From Arthrobacter sp. SPG23 (GTDB taxonomy: Bacteria; Actinomycetota; Actinomycetes; Actinomycetales; Micrococcaceae), in contig NZ_JYCN01000015.1 of NCBI RefSeq assembly GCF_000876655.1, forward strand, positions 1 to 64,000: a stretch of 64,000 nucleotides of DNA, written 5' to 3'. The position numbers and the translations under genes are program-made. The notes below the pieces were generated by a model. The model saw only the letters and a list, made by a program, of their open reading frames with translations, ran no database searches and was not told the DNA's origin. Shown in pieces: positions 47,913-56,536 of this stretch (within the stretch, counting starts at the first letter, position 1; the number at the start of each line of letters is the position of its first letter).

Positions 47913-48697
47913 GGTGTCTCCGAGGATACGTGGTGGGGCGCGTGCTCATGGAAGAAGGCGGCCGAATGTTCGAAGATGGCAGGGGCATCGTTGTCCAGCG
48001 TGGCCACGTGCCCGCTCCTGGGCAGCGGCACCACGCGAAGCTCCGCCGACCCCAGCCGTCGCCTGATCAGCTCAAGGGACGACGGCGGCACCACCTCGTC
48101 GGTCTCTGACTTGAAAACCAAAACCGGCGCAGTTACCCGCGGCAGTCCGCGGCTGGCAGCTGCAAACAGTTTCTTCAACTGGTGGACAGCGGCGAGCGGC
48201 GTCCGCGAATAGTCGCCGTCCTCCGTCGTGGCCGCGGTGGGGTTGGCTTCCACGATCGGTACCGTGGTCCGCTGGACGTACTTCAGGATGCCGATGATCC
48301 TCACCCTGCGGTCGTAGAAGCTGAGCCCGGGATTGACCACGGCTACGCCGGCAACCGGATGGCGGGACGCCGTGCGCAGGGCGACGGCGCCTCCCATGGA
48401 GAGGCCGGCGACGTAGCAGGTGTCCGTCCGGCCCGCGAGCTCAAGGTAGGCGGCCTCGAACGCGCCGGCCCATTCGCGCCAGCCGGAACGGGCCAGTTCG
48501 CGCCAGTCCGTTCCGTGTCCGGGCAGGAGCGGGACGGAGACGGCGAAACCCTGCTCGGCGAGGTGCAGTGCCCACGGCATGACGCTGAGCGGACTGCCCG
48601 TGAAGCCGTGGCAAATGGCAACGCCGATCCTCGCGTTAGGTCCATGGCCGGGGTAGCTGAAAGCGGCAGGCACAGTCGGTTTGCTGCTTTCTCTCAT
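47909..48697 (-). CDS. Alpha/beta hydrolase (carboxylesterase-like), copy 1
   Basis: 262 aa. A paralogue of the next gene: same HGFTGSPLSVMPWALHL start, AGLSMGGAVALRT nucleophile elbow, and SGHVATLDNDAPAIFEHS end motif. The pair arose by tandem duplication. It heads the three-gene operon; the region before ATG 48697 lacks a clear Shine-Dalgarno and a near-leaderless start is possible. It lies divergent to plsC, consistent with lipid metabolism. Confidence 0.88.
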   Translation of the reverse strand: MRESSKPTVPAAFSYPGHGPNARIGVAICHGFTGSPLSVMPWALHLAEQGFAVSVPLLPGHGTDWRELARSGWREWAGAFEAAYLELAGRTDTCYVAGLSMGGAVALRTASRHPVAGVAVVNPGLSFYDRRVRIIGILKYVQRTTVPIVEANPTAATTEDGDYSRTPLAAVHQLKKLFAAASRGLPRVTAPVLVFKSETDEVVPPSSLELIRRRLGSAELRVVPLPRSGHVATLDNDAPAIFEHSAAFFHEHAPHHVSSETP

Positions 48698-48808
48698 GTG
48701 CCCATCGTGTCACCATTCGCCGCAAATCTCACTAGAGTAGGGTTGCATTGAAGTGCTGGCCGGAGCCGACGGAGGGCCGGCCGGACGCCTTCCGGAGAGG
48801 TACACCAC

Positions 48809-49588
48809 GTGTTTTATTGGTTCATGAAGACGTTCGTTCTGGGACCGGTGCTGAAGCTCCTGTTCCGGCCCTGGGTCAAGGGGCTCGACAACGTCCCCGC
48901 GGAAGGCGCCGCCATCCTGGCGTCCAACCATTTGTCGTTCTCCGACTCCATCTTTATGCCACTGATGGTGCCGCGTCCCGTGATCTTCCTGGCGAAATCG
49001 GAGTACTTCACCGGCACGGGCCTCAAAGGCAGGCTGACTGCACTCTTCTTTCGGCTGACAAACCAGCTGCCCATGGACCGTTCCGGGGGAGCGGCGTCGG
49101 CGGCATCGCTGAACGCCGGCATGGACGTCCTGTCGCATGGTTCGCTGCTGGGCATTTATCCCGAAGGGACCCGCAGCCCCGATTCGCGGCTGTACCGCGG
49201 AAAAGTCGGTGTCGCGAAACTCGCCCTGCAGGCGAGGGTTCCCGTGATTCCGGTTGCCATGATTGGAACAGACAAGGTCCAGCCCATCGGAAAGCGGATG
49301 CCGAACATCAGGCGCATCGGCATGATCTTCGGTGAACCGCTGGACTTCAGCCGCTACTACGGCATGGAAGAGGACCGGCTGATCCAGCGGTCCGTGACCG
49401 ACGAAATCATGTACGAACTCATGCGCCTGTCCGGGCAGGAGTACGTGGACGAGTACGCGGCGGTGGTCAAACTGCGCCTGGCTGGGAAGCCCGCGGACGG
49501 CTCCAACGGCTCCAACGGCTCCAACGGCTCCAACGGCTCCAACGGCTCCGGCGGCGGCAGCGGTCCCGCAGGGCCGGGCCAGGCCTGA
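48809..49588 (+). CDS. plsC: 1-acyl-sn-glycerol-3-phosphate acyltransferase
   Basis: 259 aa. NHLSFSD (NHx4D, about 41-47) and YPEGTRSPD (about 112-120) are the catalytic and substrate motifs; it makes phosphatidic acid at the membrane. GTG 48809 is supported by GGAGAGG 8 nt upstream. TAGAGT near 48733 is a plausible -10. The C-terminal tail is a run of Ser-Asn-Gly triplets encoded by a 9-bp tandem repeat and is unlikely to be catalytic. It sits before aroG as Rv2182c does. Confidence 0.91.
   Translation: MFYWFMKTFVLGPVLKLLFRPWVKGLDNVPAEGAAILASNHLSFSDSIFMPLMVPRPVIFLAKSEYFTGTGLKGRLTALFFRLTNQLPMDRSGGAASAASLNAGMDVLSHGSLLGIYPEGTRSPDSRLYRGKVGVAKLALQARVPVIPVAMIGTDKVQPIGKRMPNIRRIGMIFGEPLDFSRYYGMEEDRLIQRSVTDEIMYELMRLSGQEYVDEYAAVVKLRLAGKPADGSNGSNGSNGSNGSNGSGGGSGPAGPGQA
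49499..49549 (+). repeat. 9-bp tandem repeat in the plsC 3' end
   Basis: Five exact copies of GGCTCCAAC plus a partial sixth. Each copy encodes Gly-Ser-Asn in frame, so copy changes keep the reading frame; slippage-prone. Confidence 0.92.
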
Positions 49589-49654
49589 CGCCGGTTCTGT
49601 GACGGCGGTTTGGGTCGAATGACGGTTGCGGTGCGGAAACCCGGATACGGGAAC

Positions 49655-49660
49655 TAGTCT
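49655..49660 (+). promoter_or_regulatory. -10 element of a probable leaderless DAHP synthase gene
   Basis: TAGTCT ends 6 nt before GTG 49667; no ribosome site precedes the GTG. The transcript would start at the GTG. Confidence 0.55.
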
Positions 49661-49666
49661 TAGAGT

Positions 49667-51058
49667 GTGACTGAGCTATCCGCAAAACCTGCCTCCCTGC
49701 TGACCAGTACCGCCCAGAGCGGTGCCGCCAACTATCCGGGACTGGACCACTGGCGGGAGCTGCCGGTTTCCCAGCAGCCCAGCTGGCAAAACAAAGAGGT
49801 CTTCGACGCGTCCGTGAAGGAACTTTCCGTCCTTCCGCCGCTCGTGTTTGCCGGTGAGGTGGACATCCTCCGTGAGAGGCTCGCCGCTGCCGCACAGGGC
49901 AAGGCGTTCCTGCTCCAGGGCGGAGACTGCGCCGAAACCTTTGAAGCCGCAACCGCGGACAAGATCAGTGCGAGGGTCAAGACGATCCTGCAGATGGCCG
50001 TCGTGCTGACCTACGGCGCGGCGATGCCCGTGATCAAGATGGGCCGCATGGCGGGCCAGTTCGCCAAGCCGCGCTCCTCCAACGATGAAACGCGCGAAGG
50101 CCTCACGCTCCCGGCCTACCGCGGCGACATCGTCAACGGCTATGACTTCACGCCCGAGTCCCGCGCCCATGACGCCAGCCGGATGCTCAAGGCCTACCAC
50201 ACCTCGGCGTCCACCTTGAACCTGATCCGTGCCTTCACTCAGGGCGGTTTCGCCGACCTGCGTCTCGTCCACCAGTGGAACAAGGGCTTCACGGAGAACC
50301 CGGCGCACGCACGCTACGAGTCGCTGGCGCGCGACATCGACCGGGCCATCAAGTTCATGGCCTCCTGCGGGGCGGACTTCGAGGCACTCAAGCGCGTGGA
50401 GTTCTACGCGAGCCACGAGGCCCTGCTGCTGGACTACGAACGCGCCCTGACCCGCATCGACTCGCGGACCGGCCTGCCGTACGACACTTCGGCGCATTTC
50501 CTGTGGATCGGCGAACGCACCCGCGAACTGGACCACGCCCACGTGGACTTCCTGTCCCGCGTCCGCAACCCGATCGGTGTCAAGCTGGGCCCCTCCACTT
50601 CCGGCGACGATGCCCTGCGGCTCATCGACAAGCTTGATCCGGACCGCGAACCCGGCCGCCTGACCTTCATCACCCGGATGGGCGCCGGCAACATCCGCGA
50701 GAAGCTGCCCGCCATCGTTGAAAAGGTCACGGCATCCGGTGCGCAGGTCCTCTGGGTCACCGATCCCATGCACGGGAACACGGTCACGTCACCCAACGGC
50801 TACAAGACCCGTAACTTCGATGACGTCATCGACGAAGTGCGCGGCTTCTTTGAGGTGCACCACTCGCTGGGCACCGTTCCGGGCGGCCTGCATGTCGAGA
50901 TGACCGGCGACGACGTCGCGGAGTGCCTCGGCGGCGCCGACCCCATCGACCAGGAGGCATTCCTGGACCGGTACGAATCAGTCTGCGATCCGCGCCTGAA
51001 CCACATGCAGTCCCTGGAAATGGCCTTCCTCGTCGCAGGGGCGCTGTCCAAGCGCTGA
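49667..51058 (+). CDS. aroG: Class II 3-deoxy-7-phosphoheptulonate synthase
   Basis: 463 aa. It joins phosphoenolpyruvate and erythrose 4-phosphate in the first step of aromatic synthesis. Class II motifs include LLQGGDCAETFE (Cys and Glu, about 82-93), KMGRMAGQFAKPRSS and TDPMHGNTV. Actinobacterial class II enzymes are inhibited by aromatic amino acids, often with chorismate mutase. The GTG start has a -10 hexamer right before it, so the mRNA is probably leaderless. The convergent kinase gene and a shared terminator follow, as in the Rv2178c-Rv2176 order. Confidence 0.95.
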   Translation: MTELSAKPASLLTSTAQSGAANYPGLDHWRELPVSQQPSWQNKEVFDASVKELSVLPPLVFAGEVDILRERLAAAAQGKAFLLQGGDCAETFEAATADKISARVKTILQMAVVLTYGAAMPVIKMGRMAGQFAKPRSSNDETREGLTLPAYRGDIVNGYDFTPESRAHDASRMLKAYHTSASTLNLIRAFTQGGFADLRLVHQWNKGFTENPAHARYESLARDIDRAIKFMASCGADFEALKRVEFYASHEALLLDYERALTRIDSRTGLPYDTSAHFLWIGERTRELDHAHVDFLSRVRNPIGVKLGPSTSGDDALRLIDKLDPDREPGRLTFITRMGAGNIREKLPAIVEKVTASGAQVLWVTDPMHGNTVTSPNGYKTRNFDDVIDEVRGFFEVHHSLGTVPGGLHVEMTGDDVAECLGGADPIDQEAFLDRYESVCDPRLNHMQSLEMAFLVAGALSKR

Positions 51059-51096
51059 CCCGCTGCAGGGGTTGACCCAACGCACCCTGATTAAAC

Positions 51097-51135
51097 AAAA
51101 GCTCCGCCCGGCTGGACCAGCCGGGCGGAGCTTTT
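51097..51135. terminator. Bidirectional terminator between aroG and pknL
   Basis: AAAAGCTCCGCCCGGCTG pairs with CAGCCGGGCGGAGCTTTT (18 bp, 3-nt loop), with A and T tracts on the two sides. Confidence 0.92.
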
Positions 51136-51173
51136 TCTGCGGGAGCCTTCTCCGGGCGGCCTGCGGGCAGTGC

Positions 51174-53318
51174 TCAGACGACGGTGAGGGTGACGACGGA
51201 GCCTTCAGGGACCTGGGTGTTCACCGGATCCTGGTCACGGACGGTGCCGAAGAAACCGCCCAGGATATTGTTGACCCGTACTTCGAATCCGAGTTTCTCC
51301 AACGCCTTGCGTGCATCATTTGCCTGCTTGCCGATATAACTGGGCACGTCCACGAGTTTGGGCCCCTTGGACACCGTGAGGGTCACCGTTTGCCCCCGGG
51401 TGAGCGTGCCGGAGGACGGGTCCTGGGCCACCACGGCCCCCTTGGGGACCTTCTTGTCGTTAACCGTTTGCGGTGAAATCACTGCCTTCAAACCGGCGGC
51501 CTCAAGGGCCTTGACTGCCGCTCCCTGTTCCTGCCCGCGGACGTCCGGCACCGGAACGGGTTCGGGCCCCTTGGAGACAGTGAGGCTGACGGGCGTACCA
51601 TGCCGTGCCGGGGTGCCCGCCGCCGGATCCTGGGCGAGGACAGTGCCAGCCGGCTCGGATTCGCTGTAGGTCTCCGTGACGGTTCCCAGGGCCATTTCGG
51701 CGCCGTTGAGTTCATTCTTTGCCTCATCCAGCGATTTGCCGCTCATCCCGGGCACTGGAAAAAGCTGGGGGCCCTTGGAAACAAACAACGAAACCACCTG
51801 GAACTTGCGGATCTCCCGCCCCGCCTCAGGTTCGGTGCCCACGACGAGCCCGGCCCGGATGTCGTCGTCGAAAACGTCCTTGGTGGTGGACTGGAACCCC
51901 GCCGTGCCAAGCAGTTGCTGCGCCTCGGCTACGGTTTTGTTGGCCACCCTGGGAATGGTCCCCGGGGAGCCGGGTCCCATGCCGAAGAACCAGCCGGCGC
52001 CCGTTGCCAGCAGTGCTGCGATTACCAGGATGATGATCCAGAGAAGGCCGCGACGACGCGGGTTGCCTTCGCGGAGGGACCGTACCGGAGTGGAGGCTGC
52101 TTTGGACTGTGCTTTGGCGGCGTCGCGGTCCTGCCTGCGTTGTGCCCGCTTACTCAGGGGGACCGCGGTGTCCGGTTCATCATCACCCGGCTCGCCGAAA
52201 GCGGGCTCCGGCCCGCCCGGGGCGGCCAGGGGGCCGAACTGGCCCGGCCGGGGCGACGCCGACAGCACCGTGGTGGGGTTGCTCTGGCGGGAAATGATTT
52301 CCGTTGGATGCTGTCCGGCGGAGAGGATTTCCGTGTGGTCCTGGCGTACCTGGGCCTGCGACCCGGAGGGAGGATTCGCGGACGGGTTGCCCGGCGGGTG
52401 CGCGGGCGGGCGGAGCCCCGCCGGCGAATGGGCGACGGCGGCGATGGCGGCCGGGGGCTGGAGGTCCAGTTCCGCGTCGGTCAGGTTGGTCCGGATGTGC
52501 CGGAGCTCCGACAGGAGCGCATTGCCGTCGAGCGGGCGCTGCTCAGGGTCCCTTGCCGTGCACCACTGCACCAGCTCATCCACTTCGGCAGCGAGTCCCG
52601 GCACCACCGCAGAGGGGGCCTCCACTGTCGAATTCACGTGCTGATAGGCCACCTGGATGGGGACTTCACCGTCGAAAGGCTGCTTTCCGGTGATCATTTC
52701 GTACAGCATGATGCCCACCGAGTAGATGTCGCTGCGGGCATCCGCCTGCCGCCCGAGCACGAGCTCCGGTGAAAGGTACGCCACGGTGCCGATCAGCGCC
52801 CCGGTGCTCGTTGAAGCAGTGACCGCGCGGGCCAGTCCGAAGTCACCCACCTTGATTCGGCCGTCGTCCGCGATCAGGACGTTCTCGGGCTTGATATCCC
52901 GGTGGATCAACCCCGCCGCGTGTGCCGCGCCAAGCCCTTCAACCACGGGGTCGATCAGTGCCAGGGCAAGCCGCGGTGAGAGCGCCCCTTTTTCCTTGAT
53001 GACGTCCCTGAGCGTGTGGCCCTTGATGTACTCCATCACCAGGTAGGCGGTGTGCCCGTCGCTGCCTTGGTCAAGGACGCCCACCACGTGGGCGTGCGAC
53101 AACTTGGCGGCGGCCTTCGCTTCCCGGCCAAGCCTGTCCAGGAAGTTGCCGTCGTTAACGAGGTGCGGATGGAGGACTTTCAGTGCGACATCGCGCTCCA
53201 GTCGCTGGTCCGTTGCCAGGTAAACGGTGGACATTCCGCCTCGCGCCAGCCTGGACTGCACCCGGTAACGGTTGTCCACCAGCGTTCCAACGAGGGGGTC
53301 CGACACTTTATCCTGCAC
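51174..53318 (-). CDS. pknL: PASTA-domain Ser/Thr protein kinase (PknL type)
   Basis: 714 aa. The kinase domain (about 16-275) has ARGGMSTVYLA, the ATP lysine in VALKVL, HRDIKPENVLI, and DFGLA. A Pro/Ser-rich juxtamembrane linker leads to one membrane segment (about 427-447, LLWIIILVIAALLATGAGW) and four extracytoplasmic PASTA domains (about 450-714). PASTA domains bind peptidoglycan fragments, so the enzyme couples wall state to phosphorylation. Position between aroG and an Rv2175c homologue identifies the PknL orthologue by synteny. The transglycosylase upstream may be a functional partner; GarA is another possible substrate. Confidence 0.94.
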   Translation of the reverse strand: MQDKVSDPLVGTLVDNRYRVQSRLARGGMSTVYLATDQRLERDVALKVLHPHLVNDGNFLDRLGREAKAAAKLSHAHVVGVLDQGSDGHTAYLVMEYIKGHTLRDVIKEKGALSPRLALALIDPVVEGLGAAHAAGLIHRDIKPENVLIADDGRIKVGDFGLARAVTASTSTGALIGTVAYLSPELVLGRQADARSDIYSVGIMLYEMITGKQPFDGEVPIQVAYQHVNSTVEAPSAVVPGLAAEVDELVQWCTARDPEQRPLDGNALLSELRHIRTNLTDAELDLQPPAAIAAVAHSPAGLRPPAHPPGNPSANPPSGSQAQVRQDHTEILSAGQHPTEIISRQSNPTTVLSASPRPGQFGPLAAPGGPEPAFGEPGDDEPDTAVPLSKRAQRRQDRDAAKAQSKAASTPVRSLREGNPRRRGLLWIIILVIAALLATGAGWFFGMGPGSPGTIPRVANKTVAEAQQLLGTAGFQSTTKDVFDDDIRAGLVVGTEPEAGREIRKFQVVSLFVSKGPQLFPVPGMSGKSLDEAKNELNGAEMALGTVTETYSESEPAGTVLAQDPAAGTPARHGTPVSLTVSKGPEPVPVPDVRGQEQGAAVKALEAAGLKAVISPQTVNDKKVPKGAVVAQDPSSGTLTRGQTVTLTVSKGPKLVDVPSYIGKQANDARKALEKLGFEVRVNNILGGFFGTVRDQDPVNTQVPEGSVVTLTVV

Positions 53319-53344
53319 CTTACGATCCTAAGTGCTACACGGAA

Positions 53345-53377
53345 ACGGGCCCGAATCGACATGCGATCCGGACCCGT
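53345..53377. terminator. Hairpin between the LysM/SLT and kinase genes
   Basis: ACGGGCCCGAATCG pairs with CGATCCGGACCCGT (14 bp, two G-U type steps), 5-nt loop. Read on the minus strand it lies after the LysM gene and before pknL; no T-tract, so partial termination or processing. Confidence 0.55.
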
Positions 53378-53420
53378 ATCGTTACCCTCGCGGCACCGGA
53401 TTCACCAGTGCCGGCACGGT

Positions 53421-54788
53421 TTAGCCGAAGTTCTTCTTGTGCGCCTTGATCGCTGCCACGTATGCCTTCGTGTCGTCGAACATGCCGTTCTTGCTGACCG
53501 AGTACTGGCCCTGGTAGTAGCCTGCGATGGCGTGGTCCAGGTCCTTGCTGGAGTTGATCAGCTGGCGGATAATCGCCACGCCTGCCGTGGCGTTGTCGTA
53601 CGGGTCGAGCAGGTTCAGCTTGCGTCCCACGAGGTCGGAGGCCCATTGGCCCGATGTCGGGATGACCTGCATCGTGCCGATGGCGTTGGCGGGCGAGACG
53701 GCGCGCTGGTCGAAGCCGGACTCCTGGTAGGCGAAGGCCAGGGCAAGCGAGGGATCAACGCCCATCCGGCGTGCCGTGTCCGCGACGATCGACTTCATCT
53801 GTTCCCGGGTGGGTACGGGGGAAGCGTTGAGCAGGGCCTTGTTCTGGTTTGCGGACGAGACCACAGCAGCGGGGTACGTGAAGCCCAGGAATGAACCCGG
53901 CACCAGGGGAGTGACGCTGCCGGCCGGCTGGATCGACGACCCGCCGGGGATGGCCAGTTTGTTGCCGGGGTAGATAACGCTGGTCATGGTCAGCTTGTTC
54001 GCCGACAGGATATCCGAGAGCTTGACCCCGTGCTTGGCGGCGATGGCGGACAACGTATCGCCGGACTTCACGGTGTAGGAGCCGGAACTGGGGGCCGGTG
54101 CCGGAGCGGGAGCCGCCGGAGCCGGTGCGGCCGGTGCCGGAGCCGGTGCGGCCGGTGCCGGTGCGGAGGCCTGGCCGCTGCCGATCTTGATCTTCTGGCC
54201 CGGGTAGATGATGGAGCTCATGTTGAGGCCGTTCCAGCTCAGCACCTCGGACAACTTGACGCCGTGCCGTGCCGCGATGGCGCCCAAAGTGTCACCGGAC
54301 TTGACGGTGTAGACGCTGCCGCCCGTGCTGGCAAGGGCGGGAGCCGCCGGCTTGGACGCGGGAGCGGAGGGGGCAGGAGCCGAACCGGTCAGCTTGATTT
54401 TCTGGCCCGGGTAAATGATGGTGTTCGGCTGCAGGTTGTTGAGCTTCAGGACGGCGTTGGTGTCCAGGCCGTAGCGACCCGCTATCCCGCTGATGGTGTC
54501 ACCGCGCGCAATGGTGTACTCGGCCGGCGCGGAGGGCTGGGCGGGGCGCAGGGATGCGGGGATGGCAGTGGAGACCGATGCTGCGGGAATGACTCCGGAC
54601 TTCAGTGCCGCTTCCTGGGCCTGGATTGCCGCAGCGAGCGTTGCGGGCACGGTCCGCGGACGGGTTTCCGCCGCCGCCGGCTGGGCGATGGCCAGCGAGG
54701 AGAGGACGACTGCCGGGAGAGCGGCCGTCGTGGCCGCAATCATAGGCAGGCTCGGCCTGGGGTGCTGCTTTGGCGATCGGGTCGTCAT
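53421..54788 (-). CDS. Secreted LysM/lytic transglycosylase
   Basis: 455 aa. Signal peptide (1-40), three LysM domains (about 91-134, 160-203, 238-281, each with YT(V/I)(K/A)xGDT start and YPGxK end), an Ala-Pro spacer before the third LysM (about 208-233), and a C-terminal SLT domain (331-455) with catalytic Glu356 in AYQESGFD and AIGTMQVIPTSG. It cleaves peptidoglycan glycan strands and binds the wall. In the compared mycobacterial order no such gene lies between pknL and the Rv2175c homologue, so it is an insertion at this spot or a family rearrangement. ATG 54788 has GAGGA upstream. Confidence 0.92.
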   Translation of the reverse strand: MTTRSPKQHPRPSLPMIAATTAALPAVVLSSLAIAQPAAAETRPRTVPATLAAAIQAQEAALKSGVIPAASVSTAIPASLRPAQPSAPAEYTIARGDTISGIAGRYGLDTNAVLKLNNLQPNTIIYPGQKIKLTGSAPAPSAPASKPAAPALASTGGSVYTVKSGDTLGAIAARHGVKLSEVLSWNGLNMSSIIYPGQKIKIGSGQASAPAPAAPAPAPAAPAPAAPAPAPAPSSGSYTVKSGDTLSAIAAKHGVKLSDILSANKLTMTSVIYPGNKLAIPGGSSIQPAGSVTPLVPGSFLGFTYPAAVVSSANQNKALLNASPVPTREQMKSIVADTARRMGVDPSLALAFAYQESGFDQRAVSPANAIGTMQVIPTSGQWASDLVGRKLNLLDPYDNATAGVAIIRQLINSSKDLDHAIAGYYQGQYSVSKNGMFDDTKAYVAAIKAHKKNFG

Positions 54789-55031
54789 GGGAGTGATCCT
54801 CTTCTCAGCGGCGAATGCTGTCGGTCAGGCCGTTGTTACGAATGATACTAGTGTTACTAAAGTTAGTGTTGATGCAAATGTGATCTATGTGAATCTCTCA
54901 CGAATTGTCGGTTAGCACAAGAAATCCTTGGCATTGGATATATGCCTTTTTTCGGAGTGTCGATTTAGGCCATCACGCCGCCGCTTCGCGCTGACTAGGC
55001 GCAATAGCGCCCGCCGTGGCAATCTTGATCC
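54789..55031. promoter_or_regulatory. AT-rich divergent control region, LysM/SLT and Rv2175c-like genes
   Basis: 243 bp with no coding signal. About 54835-54960 is far more AT-rich than the rest of the window. Read on the minus strand it holds GTAACA at two places 18 bp apart, next to CACTAAC and CTAACC variants, and a TAGTAT candidate -10. The repeats recall response-regulator sites of wall-hydrolase promoters (MtrA type), but the spacing is not canonical. Confidence 0.4.
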
Positions 55032-55385
55032 GTGAGTACTGTAGAAAGCCTTGTAGGCGAATGGCTGCCGCTGCCCGACGTTGCAGAAATGATGAACGTT
55101 TCCATCACTAAGGTCCACGGATTGCTGGACGAAAAGGCGCTAGTGGCCCTGAGGGTCGGCGAACGCCGGATCAGGTGCGTTCCCGCCGGCTTTATGCAGG
55201 ACGGCCATCCCGTAGAGAGCCTGAAGGGGACGATTGTGGTCCTCTCGGATGCGGGCTATTCCGATGAAGAACTCATTACGTGGCTGTTCACTCCGGATGA
55301 ATCACTGCGGGGCCGTCCGATTGATGCCCTGCGCGAAGGCCGGAAGACCGAGATCCGCCGCCGGGCACAGTCCCTCGCCTGGTAG
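55032..55385 (+). CDS. Rv2175c-family DNA-binding protein
   Basis: 117 aa. The N-terminal winged helix-turn-helix (about 9-60, LPLPDVAEMMNVSITKVHGLL) and the C-terminal motif GYSDEELITWLFTPDESLRGRPIDALREG...RRAQSLAW match the mycobacterial Rv2175c protein, a DNA-binding substrate of PknL. The Thr-containing start MSTVES could carry a phosphosite. GTG 55032 has no ribosome site. Convergent with idsA. The PknL-substrate relation is inferred from synteny. Confidence 0.87.
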   Translation: MSTVESLVGEWLPLPDVAEMMNVSITKVHGLLDEKALVALRVGERRIRCVPAGFMQDGHPVESLKGTIVVLSDAGYSDEELITWLFTPDESLRGRPIDALREGRKTEIRRRAQSLAW

Positions 55386-55426
55386 TCCGCGTCCCGCAGC
55401 ACTGTTGATGCATGGCGGGCGCCGTG

Positions 55427-55455
55427 GCCGCGCCGCCGGCGTCAGGCGGCGCGGC
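55427..55455. terminator. GC-rich hairpin between Rv2175c-like gene and idsA
   Basis: GCCGCGCCGCC pairs with GGCGGCGCGGC, 7-nt loop, overlapping the idsA stop. No T-tract, so termination efficiency is doubtful. Confidence 0.45.
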
Positions 55456-56536
55456 TGACCGTCGCCTCGGCGAGTTTCCGCAAGGCGGTCTTGGGGAGGT
55501 CTTCCAGCGGCAGCAGGTCAAGTTCGGCAAAGGCGGCGCGGCCGAATTCCTCGATCAGCACTTCAGTGGCCTGGAGAGCGCCGCAGTCCACAATGATGCG
55601 GCGGATTTCCTCCACATCAGTGTCGGTCAGGTCGGGGCTGCCGAGTTTAGCATCGAGGAAACGGGATTCCTCCGGGGAAGCCTGGTCGAGGGCGAAGGCG
55701 ACGAGGACCGTGCGTTTCCCTTCCCGGAGGTCATCGCCGGCGGGCTTGCCGGTGGTAACGGGATCACCGAATACGCCGAGTACGTCGTCCCGGAGCTGGA
55801 AGGCTTCACCAAGCGGCAGGGCGAACGCTGAATAACCGCGAAGCAGTTCATCGGAGGCGCCGGCCAGGGCACCTCCGAGGGCGAGCGGGTGCTCGGTGGA
55901 GTATTTCGCCGATTTGAACCGGATGATGGACTGGGCCCTGCTGACGGCTCCCGCCCGGTCGCGCATGGGGCCTGCGACTTCTTCCAGGATGTCAAGGTAC
56001 TGGCCCGCCATTACTTCGGCGCGCATCAGGTTGAAGATCAGCCGGGCCTGGCTGCCCGAGGCCGCCGCCTGGCCAATGTCCGTGAACGTTTCCTCGCTGA
56101 AGGAAAGGCAGAGGTCGCCGGTCAGTATGGCTGCGGCATGGCCAAAGCGTTCGCTGTCCAGGGCCCAGCCCTGGTCCACATGCAGTTGGCTGAACCGCCG
56201 GTGCACACTGGGGCCGCCGCGCCGGGTATCTGAACGGTCGATGATGTCATCATGAATCAGCGCCGCCGCCTGGAAGAGCTCCAGTGCGGATCCGGCGGTG
56301 ACCACCTCGGCGGCAGCGGGCTCTCCGCCGGCCCCGCGCCAACCCCAGTAGCACATCAGTGCACGCAGCCGCTTGCCGCCGGTGACCAGGTTGGAGATGG
56401 AGCCCATCAGCGGATCAATGTCCTGCGAAATGGCGGACATCACAGACTGGCGTGTGGCCAGGAAGTCATTGAGCTTGCCGGCGACGGCGGCTACGAAGGC
56501 CGTCTGTTCAAGGCGCAGCTGCTCCGCGACCGTCAC
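55442..56536 (-). CDS. idsA: Polyprenyl (geranylgeranyl) diphosphate synthase
   Basis: 364 aa. It condenses isoprenyl diphosphates. The first Asp-rich motif is LIHDDIIDRSDTRRG (about 96-110) and the second is LRDDVLGVFGD (about 245-255). The chain length product is not decided by sequence alone; synteny with idsA2 (Rv2173) suggests a C15-C20 product for carotenoids, quinones or wall lipid carriers. Overlaps the lipoprotein gene upstream by 4 nt (GTGA). Confidence 0.9.
   Translation of the reverse strand: MTVAEQLRLEQTAFVAAVAGKLNDFLATRQSVMSAISQDIDPLMGSISNLVTGGKRLRALMCYWGWRGAGGEPAAAEVVTAGSALELFQAAALIHDDIIDRSDTRRGGPSVHRRFSQLHVDQGWALDSERFGHAAAILTGDLCLSFSEETFTDIGQAAASGSQARLIFNLMRAEVMAGQYLDILEEVAGPMRDRAGAVSRAQSIIRFKSAKYSTEHPLALGGALAGASDELLRGYSAFALPLGEAFQLRDDVLGVFGDPVTTGKPAGDDLREGKRTVLVAFALDQASPEESRFLDAKLGSPDLTDTDVEEIRRIIVDCGALQATEVLIEEFGRAAFAELDLLPLEDLPKTALRKLAEATVSRAA

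Noticed and set aside
54840-54960. c-di-AMP (ydaO-type) riboswitch upstream of the LysM/SLT gene
   Set aside because: The position is suggestive for a wall hydrolase, but I do not see the conserved sequence blocks or the expected long structured leader.
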